A DNA stretch of 64,000 nucleotides from Asparagopsis taxiformis (taxonomy: Eukaryota; Rhodophyta; Florideophyceae; Bonnemaisoniales; Bonnemaisoniaceae). The stretch lies in assembly GCA_030407315.1 (NCBI GenBank), contig JALQPE010000787.1:1-64000 (forward strand), written 5' to 3'. Positions 52,247 to 62,740 of this stretch are shown piece after piece; position 1 is the stretch's first letter, and each line of letters opens with the position of its first letter. Made by a program: the position numbers and the translations under genes. A model generated the notes under the pieces. That model saw only the letters and a list, made by a program, of their open reading frames with translations, did not search any database and was not told the DNA's origin.

Positions 52247-54011
52247 ATGAACGGTGGCAACGAACAAGCACGTGCAAATCAACCAAACCGTGCCGGCAGA
52301 TCTGGTCGCAGTCGGAATCGTGGTAGAGGACGTGGTCGAGCGTTTGGACGTGCAAAGGCACCACATTCCGCGAAACGCTCACCGGCTGTTGCCGACGATG
52401 CAGCCATCTTTGATGCATCAGTGCCGTCCCAACAATTCGCGTACCACGAGTACAACGCTATCTGAAATGACTCAGGCGCGCTTTGATCAACTTGCAGTTC
52501 ATGACACCATACGTGCCGCGTTGTCAACAGTGTTCAAGTATGAAACTATGACCGCAGTCCAAGAGCAGAGTATCCCTGTTTCGCTTAAGGGTGGTGATGT
52601 GCTCACAAAGGCCAGGACTGGAACTGGCAAGACTATTGCGTTTCTTGTTCCGGCTTTAGAAAAGACAATTGCCACGCCCAATGCTAGCGGTGTTTCAGTG
52701 CTTGTCATTTCTCCCACGAGAGAGCTTGCACAGCAAATAGCAGACGAAGCCACGATGTTGATGACATATATTAAAGGCTCCACAATTCAAGTTGTTGTTG
52801 GAGGCACTCCAATTAACAGAGACTTATCGCAAATGCGCTCCTCAGGTCCTCCAACATTGCTTGTTGCTACTCCTGGTAGACTGTTAGATCATCTCACGAC
52901 CTCGACATCTGGCTTTGCAGAGACCGTTAAACAATTGCAGGTTTTGGTGTTGGACGAAGCAGACCGGTTGCTAGACATGGGCTTTGCGCCTGATCTGAAA
53001 AAAATCCTGCAGTTTCTGCCGCCAACCTCTCACAGACAGACACTGCTCTTCTCGGCTACAATGCCATCTGACGTCAAAAATATGGCCAAAATGGCGCTCC
53101 AACCTGACTATACACTCGTCGACTGCGTGGGCGAAGGTGACAACACGCACATGCATGTACCGCAATCGGTGCTGGTCACGCCGCTCGTAGAGCAAATCTC
53201 GGCTCTCGGCGTGCTACTGATGCAGTGCGTGCAAGTAGCAGACTACAAGGTGATTGTATTCTTCACAACAGCCAAGCTAACTCAATTCTATTCCGAACTA
53301 TTCGAAGCGATGGGACGACCGGTGCTGGAGATCCATTCGCGCAAGTCGCAGAGTCATCGGACGCGTGTGAGCGACACATTTCGCAGCGGCTCCAACCTGA
53401 TCATGTTCACAAGTGATGTGACAGCACGCGGGTTGGATTACCCCGACGTAAGCACAGTGATCCAGGTTGGACTACCGTCGGACAAGGCGCAGTACGTGCA
53501 TCGGATTGGGCGAACGGCGCGCGCCGGCAAGGGTGGAAACGGTGTGCTACTGCTGGCCGATTATGAAGCGGACGCATTCCTGCGCAAAGTATCGGATCTG
53601 CCGCTGCAAAAAATGGACAAGTTGTCCGAGCAAGTGCTGAGCGCGGTCAACAATGGCTGGAAAGTGGCGATGGAAAAAGTGCCATATGGGACCATTTCGG
53701 GCGCGTATCAGTCGTTTCTCGGCTTTTACAATTCGAACATGAAAGCGCTACGAATGAATCGCGAGCAGGTGGTCGCGCTAGCCAACGAATGGGCAAGCAG
53801 TATCGGCGGCCTCAGCGAGGCGCCCGCGCTGCAGATGAGCACGGTCGCCAAGATGGGGCTGCAGGGCGTGGCGGGTGTGCGCGTCGATAGTGACGGCGCG
53901 GGCTGGAGGAAAAGGGGCGCGCGCACGAATCGCGGTGGAAGAGGTCGGGCTCGCTCGACGCGTGGCAATGGGCGTGCACATGACGGCGTGAGCAAGCCGG
54001 GCTACTCGTGA
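52247..54011 (+). CDS. DEAD-box RNA helicase, Mss116/RH26-like, with an N-terminal frame break
   Basis: The ATG at 52247 opens an Arg/Gly-rich frame (GRSGRSRNRGRGRGRAFGRAK) that ends at 52465. The helicase frame, offset by one base, carries LSEMTQARFDQL just there and runs to 54011. Either the two are one protein split by a one-base change near 52457, or the helicase starts at the ATG at 52467 (514 aa) and the RGG frame is an overlapping upstream ORF. Motifs are complete: Q (FKYETMTAVQEQSIP), I ARTGTGKT, Ia PTRELAQ, Ib TPGR, II DEAD, III SAT, V TSDVTARGLDYPDV, VI HRIGRTARAGKGG. The C-terminus is again RGG-rich (RGGRGRARSTRGNGRA), which favours one protein with RGG at both ends. Role: ATP-dependent RNA remodelling, often organellar or nucleolar in this subgroup. 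Confidence 0.88.
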
Positions 54012-54378
54012 CGAGTGCCAATTTGAACCAATGAAATTGGGATGCTGCGCATTTGATTGAAAGTTTTGAAACGGCATCGATCTGCCGTGTCGCGCACTGT
54101 GTGTCAACGTCTTCTCAATGGTGCGCATGGCGCTGCACGCTCGATTCCACTCGCCGATCCGATGTTAGCTGGCATCTCTTGTCGGGTTGCGCGACACGCA
54201 CGTGTCGATTTTTACACACGAGCTCTGCCGTAAATTATCAAACAAGCGCCTCTCTTTAGTCACATTGTCTCGCTCAGAATTTGCATCACTAAAAATGACA
54301 AACTAATCCACTCGCGCTACAAGATGGACGCGCGCGCGCGTACACACACACAATGATCAGCAAACATCAGCACAAACT
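54012..54378. promoter_or_regulatory. Spacer with (CG)n(AC)n tract upstream of the RING-H2 gene
   Basis: 367 bp between same-strand genes. A GCGCGCGCGC run followed by TACACACACACA spans about 54328-54352, ending about 25 bp before the start codon. Alternating purine-pyrimidine tracts of this kind can adopt Z-DNA. No other motif recognised. Confidence 0.45.
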
Positions 54379-54819
54379 ATGGAGTCAATGCAACAAACTA
54401 CAATGTGTTTGGGACACGTTTGCATCCGATACCGACACACCACTGCTACAAGCAGCGCATCACACCTTGTCACCGTGCTTTCAATTATCGCATGGCCGTT
54501 CATCAGCGTGTGGCTGCTCGTTGTCATCATCTTGCTCATCTACGAGTCGATGCGACCACAACGCGTGAGCCACGCATGTCGCGCCGACATTGCTAAACAT
54601 CACGATTTGGTCGAGGAACGATGCCCGCTGACGATCACCAAATGCCAAACGGGCACCTGCGCGGTGTGTCTAGACGAGATAGGCAAAGAGCAGGTGTGTC
54701 GTCGATTGCCGTGCACGCATGTATTTCACGCGCGCTGTTTCGACGGATGGGCGATTCGCGCCGACACGCCGATGTGTCCGCTTTGTAAACGCGAGGTTGT
54801 ACGATTAGAGAGTGTATAA
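54379..54819 (+). CDS. Small ATL-like RING-H2 membrane E3 ligase
   Basis: 146 aa from the ATG at 54379. One strong transmembrane helix (about 33-55, VLSIIAWPFISVWLLVVIIL) is followed by a basic stretch. The C-terminal RING-H2 has CAVC, LPCTHVFHARC and CPLC with the C3H2C3 spacing, plus the Trp (FDGWAI) that is typical of ATL-type ubiquitin ligases contacting E2. Length and order match small ATL proteins. Role: membrane-bound E3; substrate unknown. It ends 22 bp from the stop codon of the convergent SmpB gene, so the 3' UTRs must overlap. Confidence 0.85.
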   Translation: MESMQQTTMCLGHVCIRYRHTTATSSASHLVTVLSIIAWPFISVWLLVVIILLIYESMRPQRVSHACRADIAKHHDLVEERCPLTITKCQTGTCAVCLDEIGKEQVCRRLPCTHVFHARCFDGWAIRADTPMCPLCKREVVRLESV

Positions 54820-54841
54820 AAAACGAGCTAAACGAATTGCG

Positions 54842-55357
54842 TCAGGCACGCGTATTCTTTATGACACGCTGCATTTCCTTTTGCAGATCCCTCTGTCGCA
54901 GTGTTTCACGCTTATCGTGAAGCTGCTTGCCCCTTGCGAGGGCGACTTCGATCTTGAACCAGCCGCGACCCACAAAGTAGCCGCGCGTCGGCACGAGGGT
55001 GAGTCCTCTTTCGGAGACGCGTGACTGCAGACGGCGAATGTCGGCCTTGTGAAGCAGGAGGCGGCGAACGCGGAGCGGATCGTGATTGAAATAGTTACTC
55101 GTGGTGGTGTAGGGCGAGATGTGCACGTTGTGGAGGAAGAGTTGGCCGGATTGAGCGCGCACAAAGCCGTCGCGAAGATTGATGCGTCCGGCACGAATGG
55201 ACTTGATCTCGGTGCCGAGGAGTTGAACGCCACATTCAAAGGTCGAGAGCACGTGGTAGCGATGACGGGCAGCGCGATTGATGACGGTGGGTGCGTTGGA
55301 TGAGGAACGGGTAGGAGAGGCGTGCATGAAAATGGGCGCTGGGAGATAAGCAAACAT
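54842..55357 (-). CDS. smpB: SsrA-binding protein SmpB, nuclear-encoded and organelle-targeted
   Basis: 171 aa from the ATG at 55357; Met11 (nt 55327) is an alternative. SmpB binds tmRNA (ssrA) and delivers it to stalled bacterial-type ribosomes for trans-translation. Family features: NRAARHRYHVLSTFECG with Glu41, LLGTEIKSIRAGRINLRDGFV, LFLHNVHISPY, HDPLRVRRLLLHK, GLTLVPTRGYF, and the C-terminal RGKQLHDKRETLRQRD whose tail mimics mRNA in the decoding channel. The core matches bacterial SmpB in length, with a 25-residue N-terminal extension rich in Ser and Pro. Extension plus nuclear location imply import into the plastid (red-algal plastids encode tmRNA) or, less likely, the mitochondrion. 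It is divergent from Mei2 across about 440 bp. Confidence 0.93.
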   Translation of the reverse strand: MFAYLPAPIFMHASPTRSSSNAPTVINRAARHRYHVLSTFECGVQLLGTEIKSIRAGRINLRDGFVRAQSGQLFLHNVHISPYTTTSNYFNHDPLRVRRLLLHKADIRRLQSRVSERGLTLVPTRGYFVGRGWFKIEVALARGKQLHDKRETLRQRDLQKEMQRVIKNTRA

Positions 55358-55801
55358 GACGAGGCGCACGCGTCGATGCGGTCTGGTCCGGACACGGCAC
55401 GACACGAGCGCGCGAGCTGCAGTGTATCTGGACTGGATCTAATTACAGAAGATTTACAGATGGTTGGGAGATTGGGCAGATTCAATCAAGTTGCGGTGGA
55501 ATATCGAAAAATATCGCACACGGCGCTTGGCGCACTGTTGGTCGCGTTGGTTGGAGTCGGCGGCAGGCGCGCGCGTTTTCGTTCGCCCGCACCGTGTTTC
55601 TGCTCATCTGCACTGCCAGCGTCCGGCATTGGCTTTGCGTTGCTGTGCTGTGCCGTGCCATATCTGCACTGTTAAACAACTCAACTCGCCAAACAAATTC
55701 TCCAACGCTCCGCACTCCAACTCGCCCATCCATCATCATCACACCCACACCCCACTGCCATCGCCAACAACACCTTGATACACGCATCCGCGCATGGCGA
55801 C
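55358..55801. promoter_or_regulatory. Divergent promoter region of SmpB and Mei2-like genes
   Basis: 444 bp between opposite start codons. The half next to Mei2 is C/A-rich and G-poor (55690-55790), like other leaders in the window. The frames crossing it are antisense extensions. Confidence 0.35.
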
Positions 55802-58095
55802 ATGGTCGACAAATGGCCGCAAGCCCAAACTGAGCAGTCAGGTATAGCCGCCTTGGCTCCTCAGTTTGACGAGGAGGTCCATTTGTCCCGCCGTTCCGCT
55901 CAGCCTATCGGCACATTGTCCCCACAAACGCTCCCGTCACCATGGCCCCAAACGCTCACCCCATCCCCCAGTGCCCCGGCTCACGATTTCTTCGCAGAGT
56001 CGACCGCGTCGCAGCACAGCGACTTTGACTTGTTCGGACTTGCCAATCTCGACCTCGGTCCGCCAGTCTTCTCCCCGACCGTATCCAATCCCGCTCCGTC
56101 CCTGTCCCCGCCCCCCCCCCGCCCCCACCCCAGCCCTCGTCGGCCCCGCTCACCCCCCGTCGCGAACTCCCCCACCCCACCCGCTGTCTCCTCCTGCGCA
56201 ACATCCCCCCCGCCGTGGACGACGACGACATCCGTCGTCTCCTCCTCCATTATGGACCATTGAGGGAGCTCGGCGCCCAGCAGCGCTCCCGCGGAGGCCG
56301 TGGCTCCGTTCTCGCGACCTTCTTCGATTTGCGCCACGCAAGGACCGCCCTCAGGGCCCTCGACGGTACCGTGCAGTTTGGCAGACGATTGGAAGTCAGG
56401 TTTCAATGCCCCCCAGATGCTCATGTAGCCCCGCAATCAGGTGCCGGTGTCAACCAGGGCACGCTCGTCGTCTTCAACCTGGACACCGCCACCTCCGCAG
56501 AGGATATCAGAGCCTTGTTCAGTACCATCGGTGATGTCAAGGAGATTCGCGCTACCCCAAACAAGAAGCATCACAAATTTGTAGAGTTTTACGACATTCG
56601 TGACGCCGAAAAAGCAATGCATCTGCTCAACAAAACAGAGGTCTCTGGTAAGCGTATCAAGATTGAAATTTCTCGTCCAGGTGGACGTGCAAGTAACATC
56701 GCTCGCCATATTGCCTCCCAGAAGACTCGACATAATCATGTACCATATGCAGAGCGCTCCCCACCCTCCCATCATCACCTCTTGTCGCCGTCGCGCAGGG
56801 TTCATTCGCCCACTTCAGTGCCTATTGGTGCTACAAATCCCTCCGCTTCAGCCCCATCATTCGATCATCATCTCTCAGCGCTCTCTATTCCTCCAACATC
56901 ATCCTTTGACGCCGCAACCTCCATTCAGCCCGCCCTGTACGACAGATCCTTCCGTTCCGACTCGCTTAATTTGCCGCAAGTGGACTTTGACGACACCCCG
57001 CTCTCAACCCCGCTCCTTTCATCAGACACGCCCTCCTCAGTCCCGACCCCCCTACCTGTCGCTCCACTGCGCCACCTCTATTCGGACGTTCCCGTACCGG
57101 ACGTGCCGCGGTTTAACAACTCCACCACCGCTTCAGCTCACACACCAACCGACTCTTACATCCGCGCCCTCTACAGCTCACCCGACGACGGTTGTACTAC
57201 TACCTCGCCTATTGCTTCCCCCGCCCCTGCGCCATTTGCTGCCGCAGATGCTGATTTGCCGCCTAACAATTCAGCTGATGAGAATCTGTTCAAGTCATTT
57301 GCTGCTGCCGACGACCCCTCGCCTGGTGACACATTTGCCGCCGCCAATTTGCTGTCGCACCGCCAGTCGCCAACCCAATTGCAAGGAAAGCAGCTTGCGC
57401 CTGCTGTTGCCGCTGCTGTCACTCCCACCACCGGCGGGTACAGGTCTTTTGCTCCCAAGCAGCAGAGCTCAAAGCCTGTAAACACTCATGCCGGATCCAG
57501 TCAAGCAGGCTCGTCGAAGACTTTCTTCAGCGGCCAGCAGCAGTCTCAACAGCAGCAACCAGCAAACACAAAGTACGCCCTCGACATTCGTAAGGTGCGC
57601 TCAGGCGAAGAAACACGCACTGCACTCATGATTCGCAACATTCCGAACAAGTACAATCAGAAAATGTTACTGAGCACGCTTGAGGAAGCGCATCGCGGAC
57701 ACTTTGACTTTATCTACCTGCCTATCGACTTTAAGAACAAGTGTAACGTCGGGTACGCTTTCATTAACTTTACCAAACCGCAATACATTGAGCCGTTCTA
57801 CAACGCGTTTCATGGCAAGAAATGGGGGCGTTTCAATTCGGAAAAGGTGTGCGAAATCACGTTTGCGCGCATCCAGGGACGTCAGCAATTGATTGCTCAC
57901 TTTCAAAATTCGAGCCTCCTGCTCGAGGACCCAAAGTGTCGCCCGGTCATCTTCGATGCCAAGGGCAGGCAGGAGGAATTTCCCATTGGGTCGCACGTTC
58001 GCACAAGACGCGGTCCTTCCAATCGTGATTCAGCGCATCGAACAACGGAATCTTCTCCGCCATATTCTCCCACACGTAATCGTGGACGAGCCTAA
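55802..58095 (+). CDS. Mei2-like RNA-binding protein, frame broken in a poly-C run
   Basis: The ATG at 55802 opens MVDKWPQAQT and an N-terminal Ser/Pro-rich region (FDLFGLANLDLGPPVFSP). The frame then changes inside a poly-C tract at about 56105-56128 (a run of ten C), and the frame read from there to 58095 has no start of its own before RRM1. RRM1 begins at about 56180 (CLLLRNIPPAVDDDDI), RRM2 at about 56458 (GTLVVFNLDTATSAEDI), and after a 270-residue Ser/Pro/Ala linker comes the diagnostic Mei2 C-terminal RRM (TALMIRNIPNKYNQKMLL, FDFIYLPIDFKNKCNVGYAFINF, ITFARIQG) at about 57615-57950. Mei2 proteins control meiotic or developmental RNA programmes in yeast and plants. Adding one base in the poly-C run would join the frames, so a homopolymer-length error is the simplest explanation. 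Confidence 0.88.
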
Positions 58096-58552
58096 GCACG
58101 AGCGGGGTCGCCGGGCGCGCGCCACGACAGCATGCTGGTGAGGAGCAGTACGTTTTGTTTTTGTCACCTGTTTTGTGTTTTTTATCTTTCCTCTCTTTGC
58201 AAATTCATGATCCATCGTGCATTCGCATCGGGCACCGACAAAGTAGAGTTAGCATTCGATCAGACAAGTGCGTGTCCACTTCCTCATGGCTGTCTCTTCA
58301 TCTCTGTCTATTTTCCTATGAGTAGTGTGTTGGACATGCTTGAACACGACCAAACTTGTGATCGGAGCTTTGATGTTGGTCGCAGCAAACTGGTAGATCC
58401 AGTATACTTGTACATTTCTTTTTTGGTGTAACCTCTACCTCTGTCGCCTCCAGAGACTAGCCGTTTTGACTTTTGGGGAGTAAAAGTAATCAATGTTGTA
58501 GCCAACAATATGGCGATGACACAGCGTGATATGCTTATCTACTTGATATCTT
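58096..58552. other. Convergent intergenic region
   Basis: Lies between the 3' ends of Mei2 and the membrane-protein gene. A plus-strand frame at 58132-58431 has no domain features. No RNA gene recognised. Confidence 0.45.
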
Positions 58553-60292
58553 CTACACAAACTGTTCAATCTTTCGCATTTTCCCTCCATCACTGTCTAC
58601 TGGCGTTTCAAGGAAAGAGAGTACAACCGAACGCAGCCAAAAGGTTACAGGAATCATAGCACTGCTCGGTGCACCAGTTGGAACCACTTTGTACTTGCTG
58701 GAACCTCTCAGTCGCTGCGACAATTCCTGCACAGCTATTTGTGCTTCATCTGCAATAAATGAATTCAATCTGCTAATTCGTCGCTCAAACTGTTCATCCG
58801 ATATTTTAGGCACGACGTGTAGTCGCCACGCGTTGCCACCAGACTCGACTTGAAGTTGAACGAGCATGCCTAGTGCATAATACGTCGAGAGTCTACGCTT
58901 CCTCGGCGACTTGACTCGTAAATCGAGGCCGAGTCTTGCTAATAAAATCAACGTCGTCTCATTCTCCAACGCAATATCCCGTTCGGACGCACTGGGTGAA
59001 TGCGCCTGTACACTGCCATCATCGAAAACCCTAATGGACGACCGATTGTCTGACGAATCTGGGGTTGGTGCACATTTCGAAACACGCATGCCTGACAAAT
59101 GTCTAGACATATCATCCATCGCTTCATTGGACGTCATGTCAAATCCGGTAAGAGATAGAATTTTTTGTGGAATTGCTGAAGGAAGCACTTCAACAGTGCC
59201 ATCGACAAGGTGGAATCCGTCCCAAGATGCGAGCGTAAATTCCAATTCGGTAGGCAGCAATGCACCCATCAGCGAAACTGCAGCTCCAGCTTCCTCCGGG
59301 TGACGAATCGGTCTGACAGCGTACGAATGGGCATTTCCGCCCGGAGGGTCATGATTGATGGAAGAGATGGTGTGCGGCTTGACAATGTCGGGAAAGCCTG
59401 CCCATTGTTGTGAAACTATAATTCTCACCATTGAGAATACAATACGCGTGCTCCAGTACACGGAAAATTGGATCACGGTACCCACAACGGACAGCGTGAC
59501 AACGCCACAAAGCAAGCCTGTCGAGGCGAGGATAAGAATAACGGCACCAAGCGGCGCCAACAAAATGGATATCCAATACAAAGTTCCCGACAGAAAGAAT
59601 GAATTACGAAACGACATAAAGCCATGATAAACGGCATACAAAACCCAAACCACACAACCAGGCACGGCACCAATCAAACCACCAAACGCGTACATCGCAA
59701 TACGCCCCAACTTTTCAAAATGCTGCACCATCTCCGAAACATTCACCAACGACTCCGCATCCTGCGTCCAGACCTTTTCCTCCGCCTCAATCAGATCGGT
59801 ATGTCGATCAACGCGCGTCGTCCTCACCATGAAGAGCACCTCATCATCCACGGCCACGACATGCTCCATTGCAACCGCACGCGCAAACAGCCGTCTCAAC
59901 TGCACGGCGCTCTGCGTCCATGCGGTCATATTGAGCAGCGCCCAGGCGACACGCTTTGCCCAATCCACAATTAAATCAGCGCGTACCACAAAGGGGATGA
60001 GCACGCCGAGCACGCGATCAAATCCTTCAAGCCCGTCGGTCTGGTTGTAGATCTGACTCGCGACCCAGGCGAGCGCGGCGGCGGCCAGTAGCCACGTCAG
60101 CGCCGAGAGCCAGAGCACGGCGTTGCGCACAAATACATGGCGATGTCGCATGGCGCTGATAAACTTTTCGGTGCCCAACGAGTAGGTCACGCCTAGTAGC
60201 GCCCCCAGCGCGAGCCAGATAATCGTCTGCGAGGCCTCGTCGCTCTGATGCGCGCTCGACGCAGCGTCCAAGCGCATGGCCGCCGTGGCCAT
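58553..60292 (-). CDS. Polytopic membrane protein of unknown function
   Basis: 579 aa from the ATG at 60292 (MATAAMRLDAASS). The open frame upstream is Pro/His-rich and not protein-like. Hydrophobic segments: about 22-40, 56-77, 89-110, a pair around 190-220, and a long block around 235-285 (ISILLAPLGAVILILAS, CGVVTLSVVGTVIQFSV). The 290-residue C-terminal part is soluble and mixed alpha/beta, with a basic KSPRKRR near residue 480. No transporter or enzyme motif is recognised. It has only one long frame, no intron, and good amino-acid composition throughout, so it is very likely a real gene. Confidence 0.7.
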   Translation of the reverse strand: MATAAMRLDAASSAHQSDEASQTIIWLALGALLGVTYSLGTEKFISAMRHRHVFVRNAVLWLSALTWLLAAAALAWVASQIYNQTDGLEGFDRVLGVLIPFVVRADLIVDWAKRVAWALLNMTAWTQSAVQLRRLFARAVAMEHVVAVDDEVLFMVRTTRVDRHTDLIEAEEKVWTQDAESLVNVSEMVQHFEKLGRIAMYAFGGLIGAVPGCVVWVLYAVYHGFMSFRNSFFLSGTLYWISILLAPLGAVILILASTGLLCGVVTLSVVGTVIQFSVYWSTRIVFSMVRIIVSQQWAGFPDIVKPHTISSINHDPPGGNAHSYAVRPIRHPEEAGAAVSLMGALLPTELEFTLASWDGFHLVDGTVEVLPSAIPQKILSLTGFDMTSNEAMDDMSRHLSGMRVSKCAPTPDSSDNRSSIRVFDDGSVQAHSPSASERDIALENETTLILLARLGLDLRVKSPRKRRLSTYYALGMLVQLQVESGGNAWRLHVVPKISDEQFERRISRLNSFIADEAQIAVQELSQRLRGSSKYKVVPTGAPSSAMIPVTFWLRSVVLSFLETPVDSDGGKMRKIEQFV

Positions 60293-61546
60293 GACGGCGC
60301 GTGCATGCGGTGGCGGACGGGGCGCGGCGCGGGTCGGCGGATGCGGATGGGCGGTCGCAGGTGGCTGCGGATCGCAGCGGGGATTGGGCGCGCATCGGCG
60401 CGTTTTTGTGGGTGGGTGTCGGAGAAACGAATGGACGTGGAGGTTGGTTATGAAATAATATTGGTACTGTAGGCCGGTGGAAAGGCGCGTAGATGTGATC
60501 TCTGTTCCAACTTGCGGTGCGTGCGGAGGACAATGCGCCGTTTGATTCATCCGATGATGGCTACACTTGTTTTCGATACCACGTTTGTCCTGCATTGGAA
60601 ACTCGTCCAATGTCAGAAATAGAATTGCTGCGGACAAACTGCCATACGTAAGTCACTCGAGCAACGCTTCGGCCCAATTGTTGTTGTCGCGGAAGCTGTG
60701 AATATACGTCTTCTACACCGATATGTCTTTGCTCCATTCTCGTTTACAGTTGCTTTTTCGTCACTCTATAGTAGATACGTTTATATCGCACCGTAAATTA
60801 ACAAACAACTTGCGCATTGGAGCAGTGTTGCTTTTTCCCACGCGTACCAACTCTTCAACTTTGCTATCTCGTATACAGATAGTTTATTGCTTCTTTCACC
60901 TCACCAACCCTTTTCTTCTCTTATTATCCTTGTTGGTCTACGTACGAGATGATAAACGTCAAAGCAAGCTTGTTTGACAAAAACATACTTTCCTACGTCG
61001 AAACGCTTCGACCTGCCGGCGATATGCGATCGTGCGGCCGGCTGGTGATAACAGTGCGCACGCAACCGTTTGCTGTGAGAACTGTAAAATATACACCTTT
61101 CAAGCGGAATGAACTGAGCTAATCCCACCAACGCGCCCATCCACTACCGCACAAATCACAGGCGCTGAGCAGCCACACAAAGATGCACGAGAACCTCCAA
61201 CCCTCGAAGCGCCTCAACCAACCAAAAACCTCCAAGTGTACAAAACCTCTTTCCCGAAACACGCTGACCATCCAAAAACCCATCCACCGCACCAATTGGC
61301 CACTACAACCAACCGGCATACCGCGCGCACCAATCGCCTTGCAGCAATCATTTCACTCCGCCATCCGCAACAACCGTACACCATTGCCCAGGTGGCCAGA
61401 CCCTGATATCGCACAACCGACCCCACCCATCCCACCAGAAATATCCCACATCCCGCGCATCCCCAACAACCCTCCCGCCACATCCAAACCAACGCCTGTC
61501 GCCTCCCGCCACGCACCAACCACAACCACCACCCACTCGCCGCAAC
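60293..61546. other. Divergent intergenic region
   Basis: Contains the promoters of the two flanking genes. 61140-61546 is C/A-rich and extremely G-poor on the plus strand, which creates long antisense frames rich in Trp and Gly on the minus strand; these are artefacts of composition. No gene or RNA recognised. Confidence 0.45.
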
Positions 61547-62740
61547 ATGGCCGCCTTCGCCGCGCCCATTCCGCTCGCAAAGACCTCCGCCCCGTCAGCG
61601 ACCATCTGCCAGACGCGCCGTCGCGCGCGCGCCGCGCCTCGTCAATCCGTGCGCGCAACCGCAACCCCAAACCCGCCGCCGCCATCCGGGCTCAAGGAGC
61701 GCTCTGTCATCGCGCTGCGCTTCCTGTCCGATCTGGGCGGCATCACCATTCTGCACGAACTGGCGTCGCGCCTCTCGCAGCACGCGCAGGGCGGGCTCAT
61801 CGAGTCTGAACTCGCGCTGGGCGGTCTACTGGGCATGTGGACCGCCGCGTCCTTCGCGGACAGACTGCGCACCACGCGCAATAAGCTCATCGCGGAGAGC
61901 CGACAACTCCCGGACCGATGGGACCGCGCCGTGGTGTATCGTCCGGCGCTCGACGAAGACGACGTCGTCTCCGCCGTGGCATGGCTCTTCGCTCTGGACG
62001 AACTGGAGGGCATCGCTGCCGCGACGCTGCTCCGCGAATTGGCCGACTCTGAAAGCGTCCCCATGCGCATTCTGTTGTCGGAAGCGCTGGCGGAGTTTCC
62101 GATCCGATCTAATGTGTGTCTCGCGATTCTTCACGACCTTTCGTCCGACGAGGAGGCCGTCGTGCGTCGCGCCGCTACAGACGCCCTGGCCGTGTATCAA
62201 CGCAGCGGCATTGTTGTCAAGGCGCCCAGTGCCGTGCCGGTTGGGGCAGGCGTTGTAGCGGAGGATGAGGAAGCGCTCAAGGAGGTTTTGAATCGGTTGT
62301 TCAAGGAGCCGGGGTTGCCGTTGCCGCCCGTGGATGACTTGCCGATTGACCAGGGAAATTTGGCCTGGATGAGGGATTTTGTTGCAGAACGCGTGGATAC
62401 TATGGGTTCCGCCGCACTAGCGAGCCCGGATTTGGCGCGGTTGAAACAGCAAGCAACGGGTCGTGAAGAGGTGGTGAGGAGTAGTAAGGATGATTCGAAG
62501 GGACTAGAGGTGCCGTTCTTTGAGGGTTTGAAATGGTCGGAGATGCATGGCTTGGTTGCGCTTGCAATGCTGCCGGCTGGGTATGAATTGTTTTCCATGA
62601 TTGATGGATGTGACCTTCCGTTGAGATTTATCGGGCTTGGTTGGTTACTGACTGTTGGTGGATTGGTGGCGTATCCGCAGAGCGCTGGTTTGTGGAGATG
62701 GATGAGAAAGTATCTGGATACTGGTGTGATCTCAACATGA
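61547..62740 (+). CDS. Probable plastid protein with HEAT-like helices and C-terminal membrane segments
   Basis: 397 aa from the ATG at 61547. The first 45 residues (MAAFAAPIPLAKTSAPSATI, RRRARAAPRQSVRATA) form a textbook plastid transit peptide: Ala/Ser/Thr/Arg-rich with no acidic residue. Residues about 135-215 are helical hairpins (DDVVSAVAWLFALDELEG, VPMRILLSEALAEFP, EAVVRRAATDALAVY) like HEAT/ARM or PBS-lyase repeats. Two hydrophobic segments at about 335-352 and 363-381 suggest membrane association. I do not recognise the family. HEAT-like repeats usually bind proteins, so a scaffold or assembly role in the plastid envelope or thylakoid is an inference. Confidence 0.7.
   Translation: MAAFAAPIPLAKTSAPSATICQTRRRARAAPRQSVRATATPNPPPPSGLKERSVIALRFLSDLGGITILHELASRLSQHAQGGLIESELALGGLLGMWTAASFADRLRTTRNKLIAESRQLPDRWDRAVVYRPALDEDDVVSAVAWLFALDELEGIAAATLLRELADSESVPMRILLSEALAEFPIRSNVCLAILHDLSSDEEAVVRRAATDALAVYQRSGIVVKAPSAVPVGAGVVAEDEEALKEVLNRLFKEPGLPLPPVDDLPIDQGNLAWMRDFVAERVDTMGSAALASPDLARLKQQATGREEVVRSSKDDSKGLEVPFFEGLKWSEMHGLVALAMLPAGYELFSMIDGCDLPLRFIGLGWLLTVGGLVAYPQSAGLWRWMRKYLDTGVIST

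Noticed and set aside
54859..55485. 208-codon minus-strand frame overlapping SmpB
   Set aside because: It is an out-of-frame shadow of SmpB; the SmpB frame has all family motifs.
61214..61685. Trp/Gly-rich minus-strand frames
   Set aside because: They arise from a C/A-rich, G-poor leader and the transit-peptide region of the plus-strand gene.
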